NCBI GenBank assembly: GCA_011319805.1
Contig: SJRY01000266.1
Coordinates: 744,001 to 808,000 of the forward strand
DNA from: Macrocybe gigantea
Lineage: Eukaryota > Basidiomycota > Agaricomycetes > Agaricales > Callistosporiaceae
Direction: 5' to 3'
DNA length: 64,000 bases
Position 1 is the first letter of the stretch. The number at the start of each line of letters is the position of its first letter. The notes under the pieces are model-generated. The model saw nothing but the letters and a program-made list of their open reading frames with translations. It had not been told where the DNA came from and did no database searches. Of this stretch, positions 21,652 to 33,814 are shown piece by piece. The position numbers were made by a program, and so were the translations under genes.

Positions 21652-23512
21652 TCAAGCGAGCGGGATAAGGGAGCTAACCTTTGATATGCTTTTGGTTAAT
21701 TTCTTCGAGTTGCTTCTACCGAAGGCCAGAATACCCAGGAAGAATAAAACGGCCAACATAGCCAGAGCGACTGCGATCGTCAAGCCCGCTCCCAAAAACC
21801 CTGCACCCAGCGGGTTGATGCCAGCTTCAGTGGCAACCATTGAGGGGGTAGTGGTGCGCAGAGCACCACAGCCACGGCTCTGGGTGTTGTTGCAGAGGTT
21901 GCACCATGCCGACAAAGAGTCGATTGCAAGAGGCTGATGCAATGTCCTTGGTTACAGCCAGTTCAGCTGTCAGGTCGAACGCATGCTACTTTACCTGCAT
22001 CGTATTAACGAAGTACGATAATGGGACATCCGGACTTGTCGCGGTGCCGTTGAGGAATGCGTAGGTCTTGAAATCCGCATCGTCAGTGCCGTTCTTGAAC
22101 TTCAACCTTACCATGGGCGCTCCACCGTAGATGGACTGGCGGATTTCAAGGGCAACAGCACCGCCATAGTTTACTGGAAGAGAACCGGTTCAGATGGAAG
22201 TGCGATCGATGAGAAAAGGATGAAACCTATTCCGGCTAACCCCGGGTTGATTTGGGCGGCGCTGGTCATGTTGAACAGAGAGATAAACGGTTTGTATGAG
22301 ATGGCTTGATACACGAGCATCAGCGGATCTGAAGGATCGATGATCCTTTGGAGGCCGCTCAGGATAGAAGGCAGAATGGTCCGTCCCGCAACTGATAATG
22401 GACCAAGAGGTTAAGGCGAGGAAGGTATGCAACGTCAAGACGTACTGTTGCCGATACCACCAGGCAAGGGCGAGCTGAATACGGAGTATTCATGCCAGTT
22501 CGCCAAGTCGCGAGCTTGTTCCAGAAATGTGGGGGGCAACGCTCGACGGAAAACGGCGTTATGGATATATTGGACATTCATGAAATCATATACATTCCAC
22601 TGATAACAGTACACATCAGAGAAATGGTGTGGGATGGCAAGAAAGAATGATTTTACCATGTTTTGCAACGTAACGCTCCTCCCGTCCATGTATGGTGGTA
22701 AGGCGTTCAGGAAGTCGGCGCGGTCCTCTTCCTTCTGACGAAATGCCGATGAATTGTAAAACATATTAGTCGCAGATGCGAACGTCTGCAGCACGCGTGA
22801 TTGAGGTTTGTGACGAATGATACAGAAAGACCCCTCACGTTGCAAGACGTCCAGCCCTCCAGTGATATGTCATTCTGCGGTTCGACGGATTCGACTTAAA
22901 AGAGGGTTACTACCGTTCAATAATATAGTCTATATATGGCCATTCGATGCAACATACTGGGGATGTACTACAGCAAACATCAGCAGTTGATCTTGAAAGT
23001 CTCAGAAACCACGCTTACTTGATATCCGCCGAGCGGCCCGAAGATAGTAGTACCATTTGCCAACTTGACTTGGTACGCTGGATTCGGAGGGAAAAGACCC
23101 TGCAGCAGCGAAGCAGCAGAGTTCATTATGACCCCTCCTTCGCCGCCAGCATCAGCTCGAGCCAAAATCTGTGAATTATCGACTAGCGTGGTCTTTATGC
23201 CGGCGATATATAACGAAGATGTCTTGTTAAGGTAGATGCTTCGGAGCGTCTGTCCTAGTTGGTACTCTTCTTGCTGTAGGAGCGTGAGCTGCTCAACCTG
23301 TATAACGGGGAGAGTCTATACAAGACTTACATTCCCAAGCGGTGTGAGAGCAGTCCCGAACGGTGTATACGAGTTCGGATCCTGATAGAAACCTGTAGAG
23401 GCCGTGAAGGAGTTGATGTCTGCAAAGAGACAAACTGGGAAACCATGCCTTGTCGGTCTCCATGTCGAACAAGAAGGATAACGCCTAAAACTCTGCCGTC
23501 GTCAATGGACAT
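21652..23512 (-). CDS. Membrane-anchored histidine acid phosphatase
   Basis: Branch-2 histidine phosphatase, probably surface- or vacuole-anchored. The start at 23512 reads MSIDDGRVLGVILLVRHGDR, containing the catalytic RHG motif. A GC-AG intron at 23393-23448 leads to GFYQDPNSYTPFGTALTPLG. Further exons give QQEEYQLGQTLRSIYL, IKTTLVDNSQILARADAGG, the Tyr-rich segment HHFSDVYCYQWNVYDFM, and GGAVALEIRQSIYGGAPMVRL with the late conserved region. The C-terminal part has a Cys-rich segment (WCNLCNNTQSRGC), then a transmembrane helix around GAGLTIAVALAMLAVLFFLG and a short basic cytoplasmic tail. There is no signal peptide at the chosen start, so an extra upstream exon is possible. It is convergent with IWR1, with about 180 bp between the stops. 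Confidence 0.78.
23393..23448 (-). other. Probable GC-AG intron in the phosphatase
   Basis: The coding-strand exon ends GACCGACAAG, the intron starts GCATGG and ends CTCTACAG, and the next exon starts GTTTCTATCAG. This joins RHGDRQ to GFYQDP in frame. A downstream GT donor (GTTTCC) would change the frame and lose the GFYQDP block that follows the RHG motif in this family. Confidence 0.7.
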
Positions 23513-23799
23513 ATTCTGCTGCCGCAGGTCGGGGAGAGAAACTGATTCGACTCCTTAAGATCTTAGCCATCTTGAGGTCTTGATAAGACGAAGTCTGACT
23601 CAGGTCCAAGAACATGTGCCTCCTCGTTAGACAAGGCGGCCGCATGTCTTTGATCGCTTCCTGAGAGAATGATTTGGAAGCGGAATAGAAATCTGGTACG
23701 GCACTATAATTATCTACCTCGTACATGACAAACAGATGTCTCTATAAACACAGTGTGAGGTATACTATCAAGGAAATCCATCTCTCGTCATAGAAAAGT

Positions 23800-26108
23800 C
23801 TACAAAGTTCCTCCCACAGACTCCATTGTCTGGAGAATCCAGGATATGATTAGCCAAACGAATCACAATGTGAAAAACCTCCGAAGGGGCTTACAAAAGG
23901 GGAGGCAGTAGGGCCGTCAATAATCGCGAGCTCCTCTGACGTGAAAGAAAGGCGAGGGATGAGGAGTGTACGTATAGGTAGCAATAGCATGATTATGATC
24001 GGAAAGCCGATCGCAGCTTGAGTTCGGTCTGTCAGTTCACGGGCTCATTGCATCGAGATAGAGCTTGACCTATAGTTTGCGTGATTGCGAACGTGGCACC
24101 AAAGCCAGCCAGTTGAATGACAATGAAGAGCAGTATTCGTGATTTGCGAACTTTGCGGAGCGGATCATCTGGGGGCGTCAGTGCCTTGTCCATCAGCAAA
24201 TAAAGGATCTTTCTAGAGATGCCATTGCCATGTAGAGCATCTGCGCCCATATACCAACTAATGACGAAGTCAATAAGTATCACGGAAAGTTCAAAACTTA
24301 TGCATAGAAGGAAGGGTAAGGCAATCAGAGGCTCACAATAAACCGGCCAGAACTCCTGCAGATACATTAGATCGAACCAGACGTTCAAGAAACGGCCGTA
24401 CCTCGAGGAATAAGACCTAGAACATGCAAGAACGGGCCGGTTAGGAGGACCAGGCATAGCGTGCCTTGAGCTAAATTTGACACGCGTTGTTCCACAACAG
24501 CGACAGGAACTTCTTGCACGTTCGCTAGGTTGCAGATCGACGAAGCTTTTTCGTGGGACGTGAGCTCTATAACGGGACTCGAGTCTGAAGTCTGTGATTG
24601 TACACGAGATGACAGTGCGGTTCGATCTTCATCATCCTTCTCTCGTCTAGGATCCTGGCCCACGATAAGCAATGATTCGGTATGTATTGGAGCTTGGGGT
24701 ATCAGGCCATTTGGCGCGGGTAGACCAAGCAGACCGGCAAGGAATGTTGTTACACCGAGCAAAAAGAAATCGTAATGGAAGCCTGGCGGTTTACGGAGTG
24801 GAAAATCGGCACTTTGGGCCATCAACGACTACATCGAAGCGGATAGATGAGAGAGGCGGTGATCGGAAAAGACACGTTACAGGCTCACAGAGACGTTGTG
24901 GTCAAAGAAGAACAACACCCAAAGGATGATTCCGAACGGCAACGCAACTGCGACCCATTTGCCGTCAAGTTTCCAGAAGCGAACCAACCATTCTCTTCCA
25001 CCAGCAGGTTGGAAAGCGCGGCCAACAGGAAGGGTGGCAGGATTTGCCCAATTGAACCTGCCCCAGTATGCGGTCGCTGAAGTCGCAACTAACGACAGAG
25101 GCATTCCATAATCAGCGAGAAAACGCCGAACATGTCGGTGGAAATAGACTTGTTTCGACATCGTTTGGAAAAGGAATGACGTAACGAGCATTAATATGGC
25201 GAGGATGATGGACACAAATCCTCCGGCTGCATCGTTCGTTTGGAGTTGGCGTGTTATGACCTGGATTCCATACTGCAAGTATACCCACGAAACATAGAAA
25301 CCGAAGGTGTCACAAGAAAACAAGGTGACGTATTTCAAAAAGTTGCACCCTGGAAGCTAGATATTAGTTCAGCAAGCGTGCAGAAAGGTTCAGAGGCATA
25401 CAATTGAGAATGGCTGTTATCCAGTGTATGATAGCAGCCCAAAGATAAACCCAGCCTATGAAGTGAAGGTATATGGGGGGGTCCGATCGCCGCTTTATGA
25501 TATCGAAGATGGTTTTATTGAAAACTGTGATGGGTCCTATATTCAAACTTAAACGGACATCTCATATAGACTGTCTTGAAGTCGCACCTGTGACACCAGC
25601 GATTGTCAAGGGCTGGGCGCCAAAGACAGAGAATACAAAAGCGGCCATGAATGATGCCAGTAGTACTTCCGCCACGCCATATTGTTGGGTAGTCTCGATG
25701 AGGTCTAACGAAAACGCTATTCCAGGTAGCACGCTATAATTCGGATTCAACATCGGCAAGGCGCTCGTCAAGACCCGATGAACGTTACTTTGCAAAGAAT
25801 ATCAAAGCAGTGGCGGGCACCACCCTGTAGTTCCACGAGTCTGTCCAGTCGCTGAGATACCAAGGCGCTCTGGCTTTGACGTCCATAAATATTCCAGCTC
25901 CTAGTTTTGCGAGCCAGGGAAAACGTCCGAGCCACCTGAAACGCATGGCACATGTCGTCGACGGTTGCAATGTGGCAGAGGGTGCGGCTGAGGAAAAGGC
26001 CGAAGGGTAATTGGCAGTTTTTCCTACAAGGTCCTGCGGCTCCTGTTGAGGTGATTTTCTGGGTGGGTTTGGATGTTCATCGCGAGGAATTTGAGCGATG
26101 TCCGACAT
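23800..26108 (-). CDS. BOR1: Borate/anion transporter of the Bor1 (SLC4) family
   Basis: Plasma-membrane anion exporter, known in yeast for boron tolerance. The start at 26108 gives MSDIAQIPRDEHPNPPRK, a polar cytoplasmic N-terminus. After WLGRFPWLAKLGAGIFMDVKARAPWY come the membrane segments: RVVPATALIFFAK, then LPGIAFSLDLIETTQQYGV, FGAQPLTIAGVTG (conserved substrate-site region), LHFIGWVYLWAAIIHWI, LFSCDTFGFYVSWVYLQYG and the loop with PFGIILWVLFFFDHNVS. A cytoplasmic Ser-rich loop follows FHYDFFLLGVTTFLAGLLG. The last exons encode AAIGFPIIIMLLLPIRTLL and ELAIIDGPTASPFTMESVGGTL, a typical fungal Bor1 C-terminus, with the stop at 23800. At least nine exons are visible. No broken frame was noticed. 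Confidence 0.88.
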
Positions 26109-26460
26109 TTCGCGATGTTGCGGTCCTAAATCGTGAAGGAGTCTGTCAAAAAATTAAATACATGAAGTAAACGTGAACAGCGGTGGAGCAATGCCTGGCA
26201 GGTAGTTTTAAAAGCGAGACGGCGAAGGGGCTCGGGAAGGGCCGAACTGCCGACGAGATAGCTAACAGCGTAATATGTTGGAAGACGGGCAAATTTGTAT
26301 TTGTAGACCGTGCTCTGGTTCTCGATGGCGAGAATCTGTTGGGACACCCCACCGAACATACTTTACCCATGGGGACGGGGTATGATATATAATTTGGGTG
26401 AGGAAACGTGTGACGGTGCACAGTCGTCGCATCACTCTTTCTTAAGCTTGATCCCCAACT
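26109..26460. promoter_or_regulatory. Divergent promoter, BOR1 / ABHD12-like
   Basis: 352 bp separate the two divergent ATGs. Sequence close to the plus-strand start includes GTATGATATATAATTTG at about 26380-26396, which could act as a TATA-like element. No other motif was recognised. Confidence 0.4.
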
Positions 26461-27933
26461 ATGTCAGATGAAGAGACCGCAGCTGCTCGGGAACGCCGAA
26501 AACGTAGTCGATTCTCTCGCATAAAACCCCTCTTTGTCGTCTTCGGTGGTTTGTATGTCGCAGCGGTAGGACTCTTGACGGTTCCGTTGATTCAATCGCA
26601 GTTCGTGCCCAAATGCCGTTGTCACGCACCTGCTTGAATTGAAACTATCCCTCACAGAGCTATCTACCTCAATGCAATACGGATACCCCTCTTCGCGACT
26701 TTAACGCTCCAGAGAAATATGGATTAGCGCGTAAGTTGATCCAGCTATAATTCTACTTAGTCGTTCAAGTCATCAACCGACTTCCGTAGCCAACAAAACT
26801 ATCAACTTGAAACTAAAGACCCCAGACAATGTCACAATAGGTGCATGGTTTGTTCTGTCAGACAACTATTACCACTCTCTTCCTTCGATATCTGGGGACC
26901 CGAGCGCCCATATAACCCCGAGTCTTCGACGTCACCCGACAATCCTCTTCTGCCACGGAAATGCTGCTACCCGCGCATTCGGCGTGCGTGTCATGCACTA
27001 TCAGGCATTTTCGTCACGACTTGGCGCCAATGTTCTTGCCATCGATTATCGTGGATTCGCAGACAGCACTGGGTCTCCTAGTGAACCCGGTCTTGTCCGT
27101 GATGCCAGAACTGCGTGGGACTGGCTGATCTCGAATGGAGCAAAGCAGGAGATATCTTACTGGTAGGACACAGCTTGGGTACTGGTGTGGTGTCGCAGCT
27201 TGCTGCAGAGCTTTCTGACGAGGATGTTGATTATCGTGGAGTGGTCCTTCTTTCAGTAAGTAAATGGTCTTTTCGCACCCCTCTCACATTTGTAGTCTGA
27301 CTTTCTTCTTAAGCCATTCTCGAGCATCCGAGAAGTTCTCAACACCTATCACATATTTGGATTGGTGCCACTTATGAGACCAATTTCGCACATCCCTTGG
27401 GTCGCAAGTGGGTTTTGCACGTCTTTTCCGTGGGCTCAACCTGAAGCTCGGACGCAGACTTGGTTACCCGTGCTCTGATTCACAAATTCGACACTTTGGA
27501 GACCGTGACTGTACGTATCTGCACCTATGATGGTGGTCAAATTCTCAAGTTCGGTTCGCGTCTTGGCCATAGAGAATTAAAGGCTCCGTCCTCATCTCGC
27601 ATGCTGAAAACGACTGGGAGATTCCCTATACTCACTCCGAAGCACTTTTAATGCCTTCTTGGAGCCGTACCTCCCAGATCTGACCCTGCCAGAAACGTTC
27701 TGGAGATGACACGCAAAAATTGGGACAAGTTACAGGACGAGCAACGTGCAAGGAGCGGAGAGCGACACAAAATTGTCAAACAGACGGATCTGCCCCACTT
27801 TGGAACTTTGGAGGAATTCACCAAGGATGGACGATCGGTGACGTTCCTGAAGACGCTCGTTGGGGGCCACGATTATTTGGGAGTCCAAGAGGGCGTACAG
27901 GACGCTATTGGAAGAGCTTTTGACTTAGTCTAA
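26461..27933 (+). CDS. ABHD12-like alpha/beta hydrolase with an apparent frameshift
   Basis: Membrane-anchored serine hydrolase, probably a lipase or monoacylglycerol/lysophospholipid hydrolase. The start at 26461 (MSDEETAAARERRKRSRF) leads into a membrane helix, IKPLFVVFGGLYVAAVGLL, then after an intron AIYLNAIRIPLFATLTLQRN. The hydrolase core has TILFCHGNAATRAFG (oxyanion region), ANVLAIDYRGFADSTGSP, then the nucleophile elbow VGHSLGTGV near 27165. AENDWEIPYTHSEALF carries the probable catalytic Asp and GGHDYLGVQEG the catalytic His. Between DWLISNGAKQE and DILLVGHS the frame shifts by one base at about 27145-27152, and no intron explains it without deleting conserved sequence. It could be an assembly error or a real lesion. 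Confidence 0.8.
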
Positions 27934-28175
27934 CGGTTTGTAAAATGTAGGTGCTACGCGGGCGCTGTTTACCGTTGCAGGAATAGAATCACAGACAAGA
28001 ACCTAGACGGTCGACTACGACCATGGGATCCTACTGTCAGCAGTAACGTTGTATCTGTCCCCAGAAAAGAAGACCTCAAACGGTCTGTCATGTGACCAAC
28101 TGTCCCGTCTCCCCAACACCTCGCGAGTGGTCCGATGAGACTTTTCGCAGACTTTCCACCTTGACTTGACCTCTA

Positions 28176-31100
28176 ATGTCTGGCACTTTTATTTATCCTA
28201 TCAAGACTCTTTTGGCAGGCAAATTTCACCCACCAGAGGATTCGACGCCCCAAATTGCATCTTCAAATGATCAACCCAACAGGTGCCGTCCAAACGGCTC
28301 TTTTGACCACATACACTCCACCGTGAGGCGCCATAGAGACCGTTCAGAACGTTCTGCAGCTCGGTCAAGATCGCTTGGCACCCCGTCACTCCGTCGCACT
28401 TTGAGCGACTCAGAAACCTATTGCAGAAACCAGTCTTCCACTTCTACACATCCCGTGGAACCAGGTTACTCGCATTCATACCCTTCTAGGCGGTTATCCA
28501 TCCAAGATAGCAGTTTTGACCTGCTCCAGAACTCAACTTCACCTGCTCTCTATCCTGAATTCAACGATATTGAACATGAAGAACTGTTCTTCCGTGCGGA
28601 CCCAGTTGGAGAAATTATTGCCTCTTCGAAGCCCATTGTAATAGAATCGCACCCGGTACTGGAAGAAAACTCAGACGCGGACGATGCACCAGCTGCTGAT
28701 ACTGCCCCAAGCCTTCCATTTAATCCTTCTGAATACGGCATAGTCCACCTTCCACCTCTGATATCTTCGCCCGCTAGAAGTGTACAAGGCGCGTCAGCAT
28801 CATCGAAAAGTTATAGATCCCATCGATCAGACTATGCGCTGTCGCAAGTAAGCTTTTCATCAAACGAAGGACAAAACGAAGCCGATCTGTATGCCCGTCG
28901 GCGCCCTGACTCGTCAAAATCGGACCTCAGCTCGAACAAATCAAATCAAAATTCTGCGTGCAGCAGCAGCATGGATTTTAGTGTCGATCATTTTGTTGCC
29001 TTTCGGTACGATCATGCGCAAGACGAACATGGTAATCACGTTATTATCGGGCGGGAGGGCAACCTGCATCACTGCGGCGACGAAGTAAGCCCCGTCAATA
29101 ATCCCCTGCGCATGTACTGACGTTTTGCAGCCCATACGGACTCCTGGCGCTGTGCAAGCGTTCGGCGTATTGATTGTGGTGTCGGAAGCTGAAGACGTTC
29201 TGGTTGTCCGCCAAGTGTCTGAAGTATGGATATGCGCGTCCATGCAGGCTGTCGATTTGTGAAACTTACTGCCCTTGCTAGAATTCTACGCAACTCCTCG
29301 GCCTGCCGCCTCACTACTTGTTCTCCCTCGAATGCTTTACGGACACTCTTCCCGATGCCCAGGCAGGCCTGCTCTGGGATAATATACAATTTCTCCGTGA
29401 CTTTGACGATACAGAAGAGAACGACGAAGATGAGACGCAACATGTATTTTTGCTCTCAGGTTGGGCCGCACCGGATAGTCCCTCCGACACCGAGCACAAG
29501 AGAAAGACTTGGACATGCTGGTGTGCAATGCATCGCCCTCCTTCGCTTGACAGCACCTCTTCCAATTCCAGTTTAATTATCTTGGAATTTGAATTGGAGA
29601 GGGACACTCTGAATCCTCTATACCCAATTGTGGCGTACAAAACTCTATCTTCCATATCGGACGTCGTTTCTCCCACTGGATCGTGTGATACTGTCACGCC
29701 AAGCTCTGAATCGCAGTCGAGAAGCGATGGGCCGTCATCTCCTGATGCGCGACCAACACGCCCGACAGATGATGACCTTCATGTCTCATTGCGGAATTCC
29801 ACTCACCTAGTAACCGGCGCTGGATTGGACGGAGAAGAGGATTGGCTTCCAAGCACTGAAGACATCATAGAAAGCACCACAAGCAGATCCAAACCTATCC
29901 CTGCTTTGGAAAGACTTCGAAGGATGAGCAAACCCCATCATACGACAGCAGCGGCAGCTAGAGCTCAATCTAAGCGAAGGCGTAAGATGCTACAGAATGA
30001 ACGTGTCGGTGTCGGCATCATGGATATCTTTGCTGTCATGTCGCAGATAAACGAGCAACTGGGCGCCTCGGAGGACCTAGACGATTTCCTCAAAGTGGTA
30101 GTTGGACTGATAAAGGACTTGACGCAATTCCACCGTGTCCTGGTATATCAATTTGATGAACTCTGGAACGGGGAAGCGGTTGCTGAGCTGGCGGATTGGA
30201 ATCACACCCACGACCTGTACAAAGGTCTACATTTTCCGGCATCGGATATTCCACCACAGGTGTGTGAATTAGCTTGAACATACCGCGTCTTTAAATGGTT
30301 ACCCAATCTCTCAAGGCAAGAGCTCTGTACGCAATCAGTGCGTTCAATTTTGGTTTTGGCTTTGTTATTCATATCCTTTCCTGTGGTCAGATAAGGTGCG
30401 GTTGTTGTATGACCGTTCTCAGCCTGCTGCTCGAATCGTCGTGAGGAGTGAGGAAGACCTTGATCCTCCATTAGTGGGTGCATAAAGTCTTAGCGCCGAA
30501 GTACACCATTTACGTCCAGCTAGAACATGACTCATTGTTATTTGCGCGCCATGAGTCCCATTCATATAAAATGTAACGTCGCTTTCAAGCTTGGGTGGTG
30601 CTGGTATTGACGAACCTTTTCAGACTTGACGAACATGGGAGTCCGAGCTTCCATGTCCATTGTAAGTGGTTGGATTCTCAGTTGTATTTCTCCTGAACCC
30701 TGTTTCAGTCTATCATGGCATTCGGCTCCCTGTGGGGTCTCATAGCATGTCATTCATACGGAATACATGGGATGCGAGTGTCGTTCCCTGTCCGTCAGAT
30801 GCTCAGACTTCTCAGTCAGTCAATCTCGAGAAATTTAGAACGGTTGTGCTACGCTCAAAGGCTCCATACACGAAAACTGGTGAAGTCCCATGATTTTGCC
30901 CACCGACTTTTCTATTAACCTTCCCCCCTCTGCAGTCCATTACAACGATGACCTCAGATCGTCGACCGCACTCTGTAAGCCATGATTGCAAAAGTCACCT
31001 GCTGATGTTTGTGGCTGAGATACGTGATTTATAGCCAGAATACCTCATTAGCAATGCAGATGATCTTCTTGAGCTTGTCGACGCCGATTACGGGATTCTG

Positions 31101-33653
31101 GTGATTGGAGAATGCGCTAAGATTCTAGGTCCAAACCAGCATGGCCAAGAAATTCTCATCATGGCTGAATACCTTCGTTTGAAGCAATTCAAGTGCGTTT
31201 ATTGGTCTTCTTACAGATTATTTCCGCCAACATCTTCTTCAGTACAATTCAAGCATCGCAAGCGGTCATCCGCGATTACGAGGATTTGTATCTCACTTCA
31301 GGTTACAACCCGGATTCCAGGGCATGATTAGAATTGGAAGTTTGACTGTAATTCGACAGGTCTGGAAGTGATCGCTGGGATGCTATATGTACCACTTTCC
31401 AGCGAAGGCAGGGATTTCATTGCCTTCCTCCGCAAAGGACAGTCGCGGCAGGTGAAATGGGCGGGAAAACCATACAAAGATGGCGCAGAAGAGAATGGCG
31501 TCCTAGAACCGCGGCAATCATTCAAAGTCTGGTCCGAACAAGTTGCCGGACGATGTCGCAAGTGGACGGATGTGCAGATAGAGACTGTTAGCGTCTTGGC
31601 GTTGGTTTATAGCAGGGCTAGTCTTTGGTTTTCCGAGCCATTTTCCCCAATGGGCTGATCGTCTCCATAGTTCATTGACGTCTGGCGGCAGAAACAAAAT
31701 GCAATTCAAACGACAAGCCTTACGAACATTTTGCTCTCAAACGCTAGCCATGAAGGTAAGCTTTCACATGCAAACCATGACATATGTAATTCATCGGTTT
31801 TTATTGTATAGTCCGAACACCGTTGAACCACATAATCAAGTATTACCTCCTCCCTTCCCTTCAAATTTCTACTGACCGTTTCTAAAGCTACCTGGAAATG
31901 GCATTGAATGGACCTCTGGATGAGGAAACACGAGAGCTTCTCTGTCGTTCACACACAGCTTCCAAGGTATAATCGCTTTCGTATGCCACACGTCCACTTC
32001 TGATTTCTGTTCCGCAGGGTCTACTTTTCACAATAAACGATTTACTGGTGATATAGGCCAATCCACTCTTGGGTAAATGCTAATCCCGAAGTCATTAGGA
32101 TCTCACCCGACTCGAAAGCGGGCAAGAAACATCTTTCAATGACCCATTCGACCTTCATTCCGCAATTGAAGAAGCCATCCGTCTTTACCGGAAGGAGGCT
32201 GAACGTCGAGGTATCGAGTTCGTGCTCGATCTAGAAGGCAGCCCGAAATTTGTGGTTGGCGACGCAAAGAAAATCCGAACTGTTGTGCAAAATCTAACTG
32301 CCAACGCTCGTTAGTCATCCTCTTAACGGTATCTCAATCCTACTGATTAGATCTAGTGAAATATACCACTACAGGTTCTATTGCTGTTCGCTGCAGAACA
32401 TTTGGCGAACCAGAAGGGCTCCGAGGTCCTAGACACACCGCGGTGGAAATCGTAGTCGCAGACACGGGATGCGGAATACCGGCGGAACAACTAGAAAACA
32501 TATTTAGGGAGTTTGAACAGGTTGATTATCCAGATTCAAAGGCACACAGTCGACGGGGTGTTGGTGAGTTGAAGTTGAAACAGATGCTTTTGAGTGTCTG
32601 CTAAATTCGGGTGCAGGCCTTGGTCTCGCCGTTGTTGCTCGCATTGTCGAGCAGCTAGAAGGACAACTCCGCGTCGATTCCAAGCCCGACGAGGGGAGTC
32701 GCTTTTCCTTCTTAATCCCTCTAGCCCTCTTCACCGAGGGGTCCTCAAGCAGCAGCTCCGCCTCTTCTCGATCCTCAATGAGGTCTCTATTGTCGACGCA
32801 CAGGATGTTCCGATCTCGCACTCATTCGTCAATGAACAGTGGTGAAAGCGAAGGTCCTGCAGAGAGCCTTACGTCAGACCGTCCATCATCCCGAACTACT
32901 GGTATATACTCCAGTTGTAAACGTTGCGATGGATTTTGACATCAACTAGGGTTCAATGCTTGGGCAGGGCGCACACTTTCTGCCGGTCACCTCCCCGGAA
33001 TTGCCAAATTCTTTCAATCTTCTCCAAAGTCGTCGCCAATGACGCAGATCGTAGTTCTCAATGCATCAGATGCAAAGCTCAAGATTCTGATTGTCGAGGT
33101 GCTGTACACAACGTTGTGTCCGGATGAGGATTCTGAAATCTTCTGGATGCAGGACAATGAGATCAACCGCAGCATTCTCAGCAAACGCTTACGGGTAGAT
33201 GGATGTGTGGTGGTTGATACAACAAATGGCCAAGAAGCGCTGGCAGTGCTGCAGAATGATCGCACCTTTGACGCAGTTTTGATGGACATCCAGTGAGTCG
33301 AAACTAATCTGAGCGTCTAATCATGCTCAAGGTTTCTCAGAATGCCGATTATGGATGGATTTGAAACCACTCGCCGGATTCGCGCTTTGGAAGAGGAACA
33401 CCCAACCGAGTCTCAACTGAGCCCGGTGTCACACCAACTAAATGGTCGGATACCTGTCTTTGCGGTATCCGCTTCCCTCACAGCATCTCAGCGCAAGGAG
33501 CTCCAAAAACACGGCGTCGATGGCTGGATCCTGAAACCTATCGATTTCAAGAGATTGAACATCATTCTTAAGGGGCTACTAGACTCCAATGAAAGGAGGA
33601 ACAACGTCTATGGCCAGAGTGCCGCTGGGAAGCGGGTGGTTGGCTGTCATAGA
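28176..33653 (+). CDS. PHY1: Fungal phytochrome, hybrid histidine kinase photoreceptor
   Basis: Red/far-red bilin photoreceptor that signals by phosphorelay. The order is a Ser-rich N-terminal extension (about 300 residues), PAS, GAF, PHY, histidine kinase, receiver. The probable biliverdin Cys (codon 29073-29075) lies in LHHCGDE, spliced directly to PIRTPGAVQAFGVLIVV, the same spacing as in bacteriophytochromes. GAF contains FPASDIPPQARALYAI. The PHY tongue has PRQSF (about 31508-31525). The kinase H-box NASHEVRTPLNHI has its His at 31749-31751. Later motifs are NLTANA, VADTGCGIPAEQLENIFREF and GVGLGLAVVARIVEQ. The receiver has DNEINRSILSKRL, the phospho-acceptor Asp at 33285-33287 (LMDIQMPIMDGFE) and a late Lys in WILKPIDF. 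The expected C-terminal WExGGW block is present but one base out of frame. Confidence 0.92.
29073..29075 (+). other. Putative chromophore-attachment cysteine codon of the phytochrome
   Basis: The TGC in LHHCGDE is followed, across the intron 29085-29130, by PIRTPGAVQAFG. The position three residues before the EPI-type block matches the biliverdin-binding Cys of bacterial and fungal phytochromes. This is assigned by spacing only. Confidence 0.75.
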
Positions 33654-33814
33654 AAATTAATATCACCGTATCGGCAGTCGAGCGCTGCTGCCCCATATGC
33701 TCAGCCTTCTCTATCATGTCCTCGATACCATGTATTCTGAGGTAGATTATGGCAAAGGAAATATACAATACGTGCAACAACTGTGGTTTAAATATTCCAG
33801 AAAGTGCTTGGGTA

